From positions 62,947,001 through 63,011,000 of the forward strand of contig NC_088918.1 in the NCBI RefSeq assembly GCF_963576675.1: a stretch of DNA of 64,000 nt, written 5' to 3'. The position numbers and the translations under genes were made by a program. This document shows, in pieces, positions 44,750 through 56,042 of this stretch. Origin of the DNA: Euphorbia lathyris (lineage: Eukaryota; Streptophyta; Magnoliopsida; Malpighiales; Euphorbiaceae). Below the pieces are notes generated by a model. The model did no database searches and was not told the origin of the DNA. It saw nothing but the letters and a program-made list of their open reading frames with translations. Positions within the stretch are counted from its first letter, which is position 1. Every line of letters begins with the position of its first letter.

Positions 44750-46093
44750 TGTTGGTCCCTTATTTAGTTGCAAGTATAGTTCCAAGGGGTGGGGGTAGGA
44801 ACTATTTAAACTTTTTCGCAATTTAGGCAGACTTCTTTTACTAAAGAAAAGGTTTGAACAGCGGCGCTGAGTAAACAGCAAGATACTAGCTTAGTCAACA
44901 GGTGACTAGGTCAGTTTCTTAGCTTGAGTCAGGAGATAGCACTTAGAGTCTATTCCTGAGCTCTTACGTTTTAATGCGCACAACTCAACTTGACCTCTTG
45001 ACTTGGTCAGTTTTGATTGTTTAAGCAAGCAATATAAATAAGGAGTCAAAGGTTTAGAAATACTTCACTCAGCAGATTTATCCAGGTTCGGCTTCTTCTA
45101 AGCCTACGTCCTGTCCCCGGAACACGTCCGAGATTTCGAATCCTCTACTGAGCTCTTTAAAGGTAGAGCCTCAAACCTTTTACAATATCAGCAATTGAGT
45201 ATGACAAGAGTACCTTCCTCTATACTTCTACTCAATCTTAATCTCTCCGCTGAATACTTAAAACCGAGTACTCAGCCTCTCCTTTCTATCTCTAGAAATG
45301 ATAAGTGTTTTTGTCCTAATACAAAGATGTGCTAAGACACTTTAGACGATTTACAATCACTCTAGACTTTTACACAGATATGAAAATGTAGTGTAAGAAT
45401 TTTGCTTTGCTTCTTGCTTGCAGAACTTGTAGAGATTTGGTCAGTGTAATGGCTTGATCAAGTTCTATGTCTTGTGAAGCTTGTGATGGCACTATTTATA
45501 GAGACGTCTGGTCATTCGGTCATTTCGAATTTCGAAATAACCGTTGGAGGGAAACGGCTATGTGTCATTGTCATTGTCATCCTGACTTGCACAGAGCTCT
45601 CGGCCAATCACAATTGTGTATCTTCTGTCCTCGGTCAGCACAGCAAATGGTCTCTCCTTTTATGGTAAAGTCAACTAGACAGCATACTGTGTCGTCTGAA
45701 CTTTGCCAAACGAGGAAACACTTTGTCTGGAAGTTTTCCTTTGCCAGCTGCTATCTTGTACGCTTTGTCGAGACTACTCAGCAGCTTCATTGTGAAGTTG
45801 TTCCTGAAGGTCTTCTAGATCCTTCTGATTGCTGAGTTGCGTTTTTGTTCAAAACGGCAACGTCTTTGACATACGCGGGCCGAGTGTACTGAGTTGTTTG
45901 ACTTGGGCCTTGGCTTCCGTATTGGGCTTGGGCCTTCCAATCCTTATGACTTATAACATTTATACTCAACATTGAACAAACACATTAGTAGAATAAATCA
46001 AAGCATTTAAACTTAGTGTGTTTAGAATATGTATTTTAATTTATACTTAAACAATTTTGTCAAATCAAAATTATGTAGAAAGGTGTTTCAACA
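44750..46093 (-). repeat. SIRE-2 5' LTR (1344 bp)
   Basis: Minus-strand partner of 24656-25993. The hairpin G run is interrupted by T here (GGGGTGGGGG, 44786-44795). ORFs inside (45467-45972) are shadows. It ends two-sided at CAACG, the second target copy, after which Athila RT resumes. Confidence 0.92.
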
Positions 46094-46098
46094 CAACG

Positions 46099-48329
46099 CA
46101 CCGGCGACATTTCAACGGTGTATGGTAATTATCTTTTCTGATTATGTCGAGCAAATTATCGAAGTATTCATGGATGATTTCACTGTTTACGGTGATTCCT
46201 TTAATGAATGCTTAATCAACCTTGGTAAAATACTGAAACGATGCTTAAAGTTTAATCTGGTCCTAAATTATGAAAAGTGTCATTTTATGGTGAATCAAAG
46301 TATAATTCTAGGACATGTGGTTTCAGCTAGGGGCATTGAGGTAGATAGAGCAAAGATAGGTGCAATTCAGTCTTTACCTTACCCCAGAAGTGTCCGGGAA
46401 GTTCTTTCTTTTCTTGGCCATGCAGGTTTTTACCGGCGTTTCATTAAAGACTTCTCCAAGATAACACAGCCCATGTGTAAATTGCTGCAAAAAGAGGTCG
46501 TATTTGAGTTCGATCAGACTTGTAAGGATGCATTTGATGAATTGAAAGAAAAGCTAGTGTCAGCACCTATCATCCAACCACCAAATTGGAATTACCCCTT
46601 CGAGATTATGTGTGACGCTAGCAACGACGCAATCGGCGTTGTTCTGGGACAGCGGATGGATAAGCTACCTCACGTTATCTATTATGCATCGAGAACGCTT
46701 GACAATGCGCAAAGCAACTATTCAACCACTGAAAGAGAACTTTTAGCTATTGTCTTTGCCTTAGAGAAATTCCGTTCCTATTTACTCGGTACTAAAGTCA
46801 TTGTGTTTTCTGACCATGCAGCGTTGCGGTATCTAATGAAGAAGAAAGACGCGAAACCTCGCTTAATTCGGTGGATACTTCTGCTACATGAATTCGACCT
46901 TGAAATACGTGATAAAAAAGGGTCTGAAAACTTAGTGGCAGATCATCTTAGCCGGCTCCTCTCATCGGACAATGATAATGGAGAACTCAAAGACGAATTT
47001 CCCGACGAATACTTGTTTAGCATCAATACAATTGAACCTTGGTATGCTGACTTGGTCAATTATATGGTTACAGGGGTAATGCCGGAAGATTACACCAGGA
47101 ACGAAAAAGACAAATTGAGGAAGGAAGCCAAATATTACGTTTGGGACGAGCCCTATTTATGGAAACACTGTTCTGATCAAATGATTCGGCGATGCGTTCC
47201 AGAAACCGAAGTCGAGTCCATACTCCAGTTCAGCCACTCGAGCTCGTGCGGAGGCCATTTTGGACCCAAGCGAACAACACGAAAAGTACTCGAATGTGGT
47301 TTGTTTTGGCCCAATATTTTTCATGATTCGTATTTGTTTTGCAAATCTTGTGCCAATTGTCAGAGAACTGGAAATTTAAGCCAGCGAAGTCAAATGCCAC
47401 TTACGTCAATTTTAACTTGTGAAATTTTCGACGTATGGGGCATTGATTTCATGGGCCCATTTCCAAGCTCTTTTGGTTACCTGTACATTTTATTGGCAGT
47501 TGATTATGTGTCGAAATGGGTGGAAGCCATTGCCACCAAGACTGATGATGCCCAAACAGTTGTTAAGTTTTTGCAGGGAAACATATTCAGCAGGTTTGGC
47601 ATGCCCAGGGTGTTAATCAGTGACAGAGGAACTCATTTCTGCAATCGGATAATGGTATCCCTGCTTAAAAAGTATGGAGTCAATCACCATACATCCACAG
47701 CTTATCACCCACAGACCAATGGTCAGGCTGAAATCTCGAACCGTGAAATCAAGTCTATACTGGAGAAAATGGTAAATGTCACAAGAAAAGATTGGAGCAT
47801 CAGGCTCGAAGATGCCCTATGGGCATACAGGACAGCGTACAAAAATCCTATTGGGATGTCTCCCTACCGGATGGTTTATGGAAAACCATCTCATCTTCCC
47901 GTGGAATTGGAGCATAGAGCATTTTGGGTGGTTAAAAAATGCAACATGGCCTATGATAAAGCAGGGGAAGAAAGGAAATTACAGCTACAGGAGTTAGAGG
48001 AGCTTAGAACCGAGGCCTACGAGAGCTCAAGAATCTATAAACAGAAGTCCAAAAATTACCACGACAGCCTACTCACACGAAAGCAGTTCCAAGTTGGGCA
48101 AAAAGTCCTTTTGTACCATTCTTGACTCAAGATTTTTGCAGGGAAACTACGCACTAAATGGATTGGCCCTTTCGTAGTAAAATATGTGTTCCCACATGGT
48201 GCGGTGGAAATTGAAAGTCTGAAGAATAACAATTGTTTCAAAGTAAACGGGCATCGCCTTAAGCCGTTTTACGAGGGATTCCAAGCTCATGGGACTGAAG
48301 AAGTTTGCCTTGAAGTTCCCAAAAACTGA
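46099..48329 (+). pseudogene. Athila-like pol, second part: RT end, RNase H and integrase
   Basis: Continues RT after the SIRE-2 insertion (PATFQRCM, then the active-site box [12 protein letters not shown]). RNase H follows ([44 protein letters not shown]), then the integrase zinc finger ([19 protein letters not shown]), its core ([35 protein letters not shown]) and a C-terminal domain. A TGA at 48123-48125, after LLYHS, is probably a decayed CGA Arg codon; the frame then runs to the natural stop at 48327-48329. Apart from the insertion and three stops the polyprotein is well preserved. Confidence 0.9.
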
Positions 48330-48764
48330 ATACTGACATTCAGTTACGTCTGGCTACAGACGTAAAATAGCAGCGCTTCAGGGAGGCAGCCCTGAGACTA
48401 GTCTTGCCCAAGACCAGTCACTCTTTTCATTTTAGTTTTTTCCACTGTTTTTAATCTTCAACTAACTTAACTAACTTCATCCCTTCCTTGGATGATTTCT
48501 GGGTTTTATTTTGATGTTTGCAGGTAGAAGTAATGGTTTTCCATGGAGTTGGGCTAAGAAATTAAGCAAGATAGGCATAATGGGCCCAAAAAGGGTTAAA
48601 AATTTAAATGAGAGGTAAAAAAAAAGAGAGGGAAAAAATGATACATTTGCTCTTTCCTTTTTTTTCACCACGTTTAAAGTTAAACCCCTTTAACCCATTC
48701 TACCTAAACCCTTCATCTTCACTAAAGGACCAAAACCCTAAACCCCTCATCTCCCCCTAACTCG
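48330..48764 (+). other. Athila-like pol/env spacer
   Basis: 435 bp with no gene seen. Contains one palindrome copy (48396-48419), an A-rich stretch and a CT-rich leader (CCCTAAACCCCTCATC) just before the env-like ATG. No clear TATA box. Confidence 0.6.
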
Positions 48765-50702
48765 ATGGACGGCTACTTCAGTGACATCCCCAGACGGAGC
48801 CGCCACCATCAACCTCCGTCTCCTCCCCGCCAGTACCGCACAGACACCGAGTCTCCATCACCGCCGGCAGACCTTCGCAGTTACTCGAGAAAGAGGAAAG
48901 GAAAGGCCCCGATGGCAGTCGAAACTCCTCCACCAAAGGAGTCCTCCGACAACCAGTCGCCGCCTCCAACAGGATCCGCGCCGCCTTCACCATACCGGTT
49001 CCACTCTCCTTTCGCCTCCGAGATAGCCGCTATGCTAGAACGGACTCAAGAAGCCGTTTCCGATGATGAAACACCAGCGGTGGACCACCAATCACCACCT
49101 CCTGCGAGTTCGCCGCCCCCTACCGATTCTCAACACTCACCAGCTCCGGTGAGCCACCATCCACCACTTCCAGTAGACCCGGCACCTTCTTCACCAACGG
49201 CGGACCATCATTCACCAGTCCCCGGAGGTTCGAACTCCCCAGCTCCGACGACGAATAATGATCCCCCAATTTCTACCGGTCCGGCACTCTCACCTCAGGT
49301 GTCTGCCCACTACTCTCCACCACCAACAACACAGAAAAAAAGGAAGGCCCCGCCATCAAAGAAGCCAGCTCCTACCCGGAAGTCCCGGCGACTTGCTCCT
49401 CCTCTAAAAAGGACAATTTCCATCAAACTCTCCGAGTCAAGCTCCACAGACTCAATAGAGACAGATTCGAGCTCGCACAACAACTCCTTCGAGCAAGCAG
49501 ACTCGGAGTCCTCTGAAGCTCACAGCGAACAAGCCGGACAACCTGAGCCTCCAACACAACCAAGGAAAACAACTCGGGCTCGCCTTGAGAAAGGACCACA
49601 ACGCTCCAAGCCCGTAGTCGTCGACACAGAAATGACTTTCGACTCGCCGGCACATCAACAGAGGTACAATTTACTAAAACTTAAAACTTTTGTTGAAAGC
49701 CATTGGTTGCATGAGCCCACGTTGATTGATCTGAATATCAAGTCTGATGTGCATGAATTGATGGATAATATTGGTTGGAAGCCATTTCTGCTGTTGGATT
49801 ACCCTGTTTATAACAGTCTTATGCATGAGTTCTTTAGCACATTCACTTTAGATAAAAAGAAAATGAAGAGATCACAAGCCTCATGCATTCAATTTCAACT
49901 GTGTGATAAAATGCATAACCTGTCCGTGATTGAATTTAATGTGGCCTTAGGTCTGTTTGATAACGAATTTTGCTCCACCGATGCATATTCCGACATGCTT
50001 TGTGATTATCCTGCTGAGTTTAATGCTGTGAGTGTTTACTCTGAGTTAACAGGTTTACCCAACACTGTTTTTAGCCCTTCAAAGTCTAAGGCCAATTTCA
50101 TTCTAAGTGAACCTTTGCGTTTCATGCATAGGTTTTTGGCTATTAACTACTCAGCCAGGAATGAGGACCCAACTGTCGTGTCAAAGCAGGAATTGTTTTT
50201 CCTATGGTGTATGATAACTGAGAGAAAAGTCAATTTAGGCTATTGGCTAGCCTTGAAATTTTCTGAAATGATGAGAAGGATAGCTAAATTTCACTTAGGA
50301 CATATCATTACATGTTTAGCAGTTAACCTATGTGAACTTGATGTGAATGAATGCCCTTTGCATATTGCCTGTCGAATGCTTCCCTTTGATTTAAATCTGT
50401 TAAAAGCCATGAAGCTAATCCGGATCGAGGAAGGAGGTTCTGTTTCTTTGATCCCTGCAGGAGATTTACCCCCTCACACAGGTCGCATCCCTAAGAAATT
50501 TGCTGCATCTTCAGCCGCACCTGCCCCAGAACAGGGACAAACTTCAGCTCCGAACAGGCACACTGATGATCCCTCCGAGCAACTAGCTTTGTTAGCTGCC
50601 ACTGTTGGCACAATGGCTGAGACAATCCAGAAAATTTTTCAGAACCATGCAGCTTATTTCAAAGAGGTTGGATTCACTCCTCCATATCCCTTCGCTCCTT
50701 GA
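48765..50702 (+). CDS. Athila env-like protein (645 aa, intact)
   Basis: Single ORF after pol, where Athila elements carry an env-like gene. Residues 1-290 are Pro/Ser-rich and disordered, with basic patches (SRKRKGKAP, KKRKAPPSKKP). Residues 300-560 form a domain with LMHEFFSTF near 351, ELFFLWCMIT near 474 and LGHIITC near 510. The order and spacing of these motifs resemble the SIRE env-like domain (LVREFYHNL, FIWHMLT, LGSIIT). A hydrophobic stretch is part of this domain; I do not see a convincing signal peptide or membrane anchor. Function unknown. Confidence 0.82.
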   Translation: MDGYFSDIPRRSRHHQPPSPPRQYRTDTESPSPPADLRSYSRKRKGKAPMAVETPPPKESSDNQSPPPTGSAPPSPYRFHSPFASEIAAMLERTQEAVSDDETPAVDHQSPPPASSPPPTDSQHSPAPVSHHPPLPVDPAPSSPTADHHSPVPGGSNSPAPTTNNDPPISTGPALSPQVSAHYSPPPTTQKKRKAPPSKKPAPTRKSRRLAPPLKRTISIKLSESSSTDSIETDSSSHNNSFEQADSESSEAHSEQAGQPEPPTQPRKTTRARLEKGPQRSKPVVVDTEMTFDSPAHQQRYNLLKLKTFVESHWLHEPTLIDLNIKSDVHELMDNIGWKPFLLLDYPVYNSLMHEFFSTFTLDKKKMKRSQASCIQFQLCDKMHNLSVIEFNVALGLFDNEFCSTDAYSDMLCDYPAEFNAVSVYSELTGLPNTVFSPSKSKANFILSEPLRFMHRFLAINYSARNEDPTVVSKQELFFLWCMITERKVNLGYWLALKFSEMMRRIAKFHLGHIITCLAVNLCELDVNECPLHIACRMLPFDLNLLKAMKLIRIEEGGSVSLIPAGDLPPHTGRIPKKFAASSAAPAPEQGQTSAPNRHTDDPSEQLALLAATVGTMAETIQKIFQNHAAYFKEVGFTPPYPFAP

Positions 50703-52394
50703 TTCAGTTGGATTCACTCCTCCACAGGGCAGTTATTCTTTCTCTCTTCCATTCTCATTGCTGCCTTTAGTTCTTCATTATTCCGTTTTCTACATCGAGA
50801 CGATGCATCTTAATAGTGGGGGAGGGACAATTGAGTCTTACTGGAAGGGTTTGCTAGTCATTAGGAGTCTCATTTTGTTTTTTGTCCTTTACTGAGTCTT
50901 GTGAATTTTATGTGCTAAACTTGTGCAGATTTTTGTTTTTGACTAAGTGTGAGGTGCCCACCAAATTTTGTGCATAAACAGAGTATTGACTAAGTGCGAG
51001 GTGGGCACTCAAATGCATGTTTCTAAGTGTCTTTGTCGTCCCTATTCTACACTTGGAATTGTTGACAACCGAAGCTAGTTTAGTACAGGACCCCCCTTGT
51101 TTTATGAAAATTCACAACCTTTGGTTTGAAAAGGTCGAGGATGAGTAGATAACCCATCATGCCTTGTTTAATTGTTTAATAGCTTATGAAGTCTTTCAAC
51201 CCGGACTTGAAAAACGTTTTGAAACCTGTACCACCACCTTTACCCCAATTTATGGAAAGTTTTTGAGCCAAATTGCCAGAGCAAAAACATTACACTTTGC
51301 TCTATTTTTCTGAGTGTTGTCCAATTCTAGTTTGGAATTCTATAGCTTGCCATGTTATGCATTTCGAGACCACATTGATGAATCCAAGTATTAAACATGA
51401 TAAAGGCAGTAGGTTTTCTTTCTTTCAGCCACTCCAAATAAACTTTGAACCCTTAGTCTTGCCCAAGACTAACGAAAATAACAGTACCAGCCCTTAGTTA
51501 GCCACATTTGAGCCTTTCCCCCATTCTTGACATACCCCTGTTTAAGTCCCTTGGCCAGGGACACACTAGCCATCAGAGTCTGTACATTCTCTCATTCATC
51601 TTGGTGTATTATTTATCTTAATGTTTAGTTGTTGCTTTAAGCAATTCCTTCAAATTAACCACAAATTCATCAAAGTATAAGGATTTAGCATAAATCCTTG
51701 AGTTATAAGTGGTTGTGCTTCAAAAGGTGTCTAAATGGACATTAGCTTGAAAAGCAGTAGCTTTCTTATTCTAGCTTGAAGTATTATCTTTAGTAAAAAA
51801 AAAAAAAGAGAAAAAGCAAAAAGAACAAAACAAATTTTTGTTTAGTTTGTTCATTTCAGTTTGTTTATAGTTGAGAATTGTAAGTAATTCGTATATATTT
51901 TTGTTTTGGTTTTCACTTTTGGCCATTTCCATTTTCGTCGATTACCCTTCTCGTTTCCTTTCCAAACCTTACCCCAAGCCAACATTACACCCTGTTTTAA
52001 GTCCTTTTGATTTAGTGTCTTGAATTCATGCTAAGTGGTGGAGATTTGATATATTGGCAAGCTTATGGTAATTTCATTCTAGAATTGTGAATTGAGTGTT
52101 TCCCAAAAATAAATCATTGCCCAAACACTTGAGCGACATGAGTAAAATCCAGCGAGGGTGGTACGTTTTTCAAACTGTTTTTCAATAAAGGTTGACTACT
52201 TTATTCCTTATCATACATAAAGCAAGCATGTTTGGGATAACAAAAGTCCCTTTCTACTTGAGTCGATGGTTTGTGATCTTCATAACGCTAGGGGGATTGG
52301 AAAAATTAGTAAGTACGTCTCATTTGAAAAGGGGGAATATTGACTAAAACATAGACATGCTTAGGGACAAGCATTTGGCAAGTGTGAGGTAATT
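50703..52394 (+). other. Athila-like 3' non-coding region
   Basis: 1.7 kb without a convincing gene. Near its start GTTGGATTCACTCCTCC, from the env-like end, is repeated about 42 bp later. TTGACTAAGTG(T/C)GAGGTG occurs at about 50940 and 50986, and AAGTGTGAGGT recurs just before the 3' LTR (about 52379), so copies of the LTR-border sequence lie inside. A palindrome copy is at 51453-51472. A purine run lies at 51797-51832, and another (GAAAAGGGGGAA, about 52326) could be the polypurine tract although it is about 55 bp from the LTR. Confidence 0.6.
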
Positions 52395-53686
52395 TTATAA
52401 GTGTCCAAAACGACAAGTTTATTATGTTCATTTTGTGAATATTCCATTCTTAATTGTGTCGTTTTAGGACCTTTTCACTTGTTTTGTTGCATAAGTGATT
52501 TCAGGGATCAAATTGGAGAAAAGAAGGCTTGGAAGGCTGTTTTGGACCTTTTTCACTCAAAGTTCAGCTTTGCGGACGTGACTGGCTTAGTCTTGCCCAA
52601 GACTAAGAGGGTCGACTTATACAGATCGCCAAGTCAGCAGAATCAGAAACTAACTTATCTCCACAGTTTCAACAACATATTTTGAACGAAGGAAATCCCT
52701 GAAATCAAGGAAGGAACTCAAGAGATTGAAGATTTTTGAATCAACACTATAAAAGAAACCCACCATTGCTTTTGGGAGGACACTTTTTTTGAATTGATAG
52801 TTTCATTTTCCTTGTTAGGGTTTTTGTAAGCTTTTGGCACAATTTCTCATTCTCATTTTTACATTGATCATTTTTACCTTTGTAAGCTATCATAGTCGAT
52901 TCATGGCTATGAGTAGCTAATTTCCTTTATCGATTAAGGGATTAATCAAAGGCTAGTATTATTTCCAATTGTGAGATTGTCATTCTTAATTACAGTAATC
53001 TAATTTTATGATCCGTTTACATGTTTATCAATCTATAAAATCAGACCTTCAATGAAAGTTTAGTCTTTAGTTCGGCCGGACTTCGGGTTTCTCATTCATT
53101 GAAACAACGTTAGGCCATAGGATTTGTAATCATCTGAAATCCTAACTATTATCAAGCGTATGAACATGTAATTTGGTTTGAATCGGAATCGCTAAGAATT
53201 CGGTTAACTTAGGTTGGGTCCTTCTAATTCCTAATGCTTTCGACAGATTAAATTCTAAGCGCTAAGCTAGAACTGACTGTCGAATAAGAGCTTATCTTTA
53301 GGTGCTCTAGGATTTTCTTTACAATTAAGGAAGGATTAGGTCGGGAATGAATAAAGAACGACTGTAACCAACTCGGGTCATGTTAATTATGATATTTTCG
53401 CACTTTCAATGATCAAAAAGGAAATAATTGTCGAGCCTGCGGTTATCCCTTGATCGGTATTTTTGCCAGATAAGAGTAACATATTTTAATTGCAATTCAA
53501 CTTTACAAAGTTCATCTCAAGATAATCAACCAAACAATCATTCACCCCCATTTACTTTCATTTAGATTTAGTTATCATACGAAACGATCAGTATTAATCC
53601 TAAGGGTACGATCTTTACTTACCATTTCTGCAAATCAGTAGTCGGTCAGTAAATAAATATTTATTTGGTGGATTCGACACCCACCA
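52395..53686 (+). repeat. Athila-like 3' LTR (1292 bp)
   Basis: Same length as the 5' LTR 20166-21457 and nearly identical. The second base is T rather than G. Ends CACCCACCA, then AAAGG (53687-53691), the second target copy. Palindrome copy at 52586-52607. Confidence 0.92.
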
Positions 53687-55069
53687 AAAGGTTAGTACCT
53701 ACAAAGCTAGGTTAGTAGCGAAAGGATATCTTCAAAAGCAAGGAGTTGACTATGACGAGACTTTCTCTCCAGTAGCCATGTTCAAATCCATCAGAATATT
53801 GCTTGCAATTGCCGCTCATTTTGACTATGAGATTTGGCAAATGGATGTGAAAACAGCTTTCCTAAATGGAAACCTGCTTGAGGATGTATACATGATGCAA
53901 CCTGAAGGTTTCACGTCGAAGGATGCAACCAAGGTTTGCAAACTTCAAAGGTCCATTTATGGACTTGAGCAAGCATCTAGAAGCTGGAACAAGCATTTTG
54001 ATGAAACCATAAAACAATTTGGTTTTGAACAAAACTCAAAAGAGGCTTGTGTTTACAAGAAGATAAGTGGGAGCTCAGTCGTTTTCTTAGTACTATATGT
54101 TGATGATATACTACTTATGGGAAACGATGTTGCAATGTTGGAATCAGTAAAAGTTTGGTTATCGGGTAATTTCTCCATGAAAGACTTGGGACAAGCAGCC
54201 TATATCTTAGGGATTAAGATCTATCGGGATAGATCGAAGAGACTGGTCAGACTATCCCAGTCTACATATATTCACAAAGTCCTAAAGCGTTTTGACATGC
54301 ATGAATCGAAAAGGGGTAACTTGCCAATGGTCCATGGTGTCAAGTTATCAAATGATCAGTGTCCTAAAACGGACAATGATAAGAAACGCATGGTTGTATT
54401 ACCTTACTCCAGTGCGGTTGGTTCGATCATGTATGCTATGCTTTGCACTAGACCTGATGTGGCGTTCGTATTGAGTATGACGAGCCGATATCAAGGGAAT
54501 CCAAGATTTGATCACTAGATTGCTGTCAAGAACATTCTTAAGTATCTTAGAAGAACTAAAGACATGTTCCTCATATATGGACACGGAGAATTGAAAATTG
54601 AAGATGCTAGTCATCTAACTGATGAAAGTGATTATAGATCCCAATCAGGATACCTGTTTATCCTGAATGGAGGTTCAGTTAGATGGAAGAGTTCCAAACA
54701 AGGAAGTTTTGCTTTCTCGTCGACTGAATCAGAGTACATCGCAGCTGCAGAAGCGGCAAAGGAGGCTGTTTGGATTAGGAAGTTCATAACAGAACTAGGA
54801 GTGGTGCCTGACATTGTGAATCCCATTACTCTGTACTGTGATAACAATGGAGCCATTGCACAAGCAAAGGAACCACGGTCTCATAATGCATCCAAACATT
54901 ATCTCAAGTGATATCATCTCATTGGGGAGATCATAGCTAGGGGAGATGTTAGAATAGAAAAGGTGCCTACTGAGGACAACGTTGCAGATCCGTTGACCAA
55001 GCCATTACCACAAACGATAAACATCTTAGTTCTTCTGGTATTAGTTTCAGAAACAATTGGCTTTAGTCC
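53687..55069 (+). pseudogene. CopiaA pol: RT and RNase H
   Basis: Resumes the RT frame cut at 20160. Motifs: KARLVAKGYLQKQGVDYDET, IWQMDVKTAFLNG, and the active site LYVDDILLMGND. RNase H has HLTDESDYRSQSGYLF, SSTESEYIAAAEAAKEAVW and YCDNNGAIAQA. Broken by TAG at 54517-54519 (expected Trp) and TGA at 54909-54911 (expected Arg). The tail (EDNVADPLTKPLP) leads to the 3' polypurine tract. This shows the Athila-like element landed inside a copia RT gene. Confidence 0.88.
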
Positions 55070-55512
55070 AAGTGGGAGAATGTTGGAGTTTAGTGTCCTA
55101 AAGACAATTGTTTTAGGATATTAATATTAATGAATAAATTGTTTATTTGATCATTTGTTTAATCAGATATATAGAATTAAAATGTAACTATATATAAAGG
55201 CACAAATCTTTCATAAAGAAAGTAACCCTAAGTTTATTTAAGTAGTTATAAAGTGTTCATACAAGCATGAAGTGAGACTGTACTTTATAATAGACCAATA
55301 GACTTAAAGTTAACCCAAGTCAAGTAATATGTTATAGGGGTTGGCATATTACTGTTGAGACTTGCAACTAACAGTGTTTTCTATCGAGACAGAAAGCTGA
55401 TCTCACAAGTTTTAGATATTCAGATATCTAGACAGTTACATAGATCCGGTGAAGGAGTTCATTAGGATTGGGACCCGACTTGAGATAACAGAATGGATTG
55501 ATTTATCTAATG
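55070..55512 (+). repeat. CopiaA polypurine tract and partial 3' LTR
   Basis: AAGTGGGAGAA (55070-55080) precedes TGTTGGAGTTTAGTG, a typical copia LTR start. Only the first 432 bp are present before a SIRE-type LTR begins at 55513; the rest lies beyond the window or is lost. Confidence 0.75.
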
Positions 55513-56042
55513 TGTCAACTGTGTTGAAACACCTTTCCTCATGATTTTGATTTGAGAAAATTATTTAAGTAATGATAAAAATATTCTAACACATTAAATT
55601 TAAATGCTTTGATTTATTACACTAATGTGTTTGTTCAATGTTGAGTTTAATTGTTTACAAGACATTAAGATTAAAAAGCCCAAAGGCCCTTAAAGTGAAA
55701 GTCAAGCCCAAGTCAACACATCAAGACCATTCGGCCCAAGACTTCAAAACGAAGCCGTATCAAGTAAAATGACGACTCAGGGAAAGAAGGATCGAGAAGC
55801 CTTCGAAGCAAAAGCTTCAAGTGGAAGCTGCTGAGTTGGACGATAATGCAGTCTGGACAGCAGCAGACAACGATCAACTTCCAGACAAAGTAATTCTACT
55901 TTGGGTAAAGTTCAGAATGCGCAGGAAGCTGTCTCGTGGACTTTACCTTAAATGTCGAAACATTCTGTTTCAAAGACGAAAAGCTGCCATGGACAGAAGA
56001 TGCGTGAGTCCTATTGGCCAACGACGCTGAGCACTTATTTTA
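55513..56042 (+). repeat. SIRE-4: partial SIRE-type LTR
   Basis: Starts TGTTGAAACACC and follows the SIRE LTR sequence (closest by eye to the SIRE-1 LTR at 14477-14998 in reverse) for about 520 bp, to GCTGAGCAC. There a different LTR begins. It lacks the TATA region and 3' part. ORF 55821-56030 is an LTR shadow. Confidence 0.8.

Noticed and set aside
48765..50702. A true viral envelope glycoprotein in the Athila or SIRE elements
   Set aside because: No signal peptide, clear membrane anchor or cleavage site is visible; the name env-like reflects position only.
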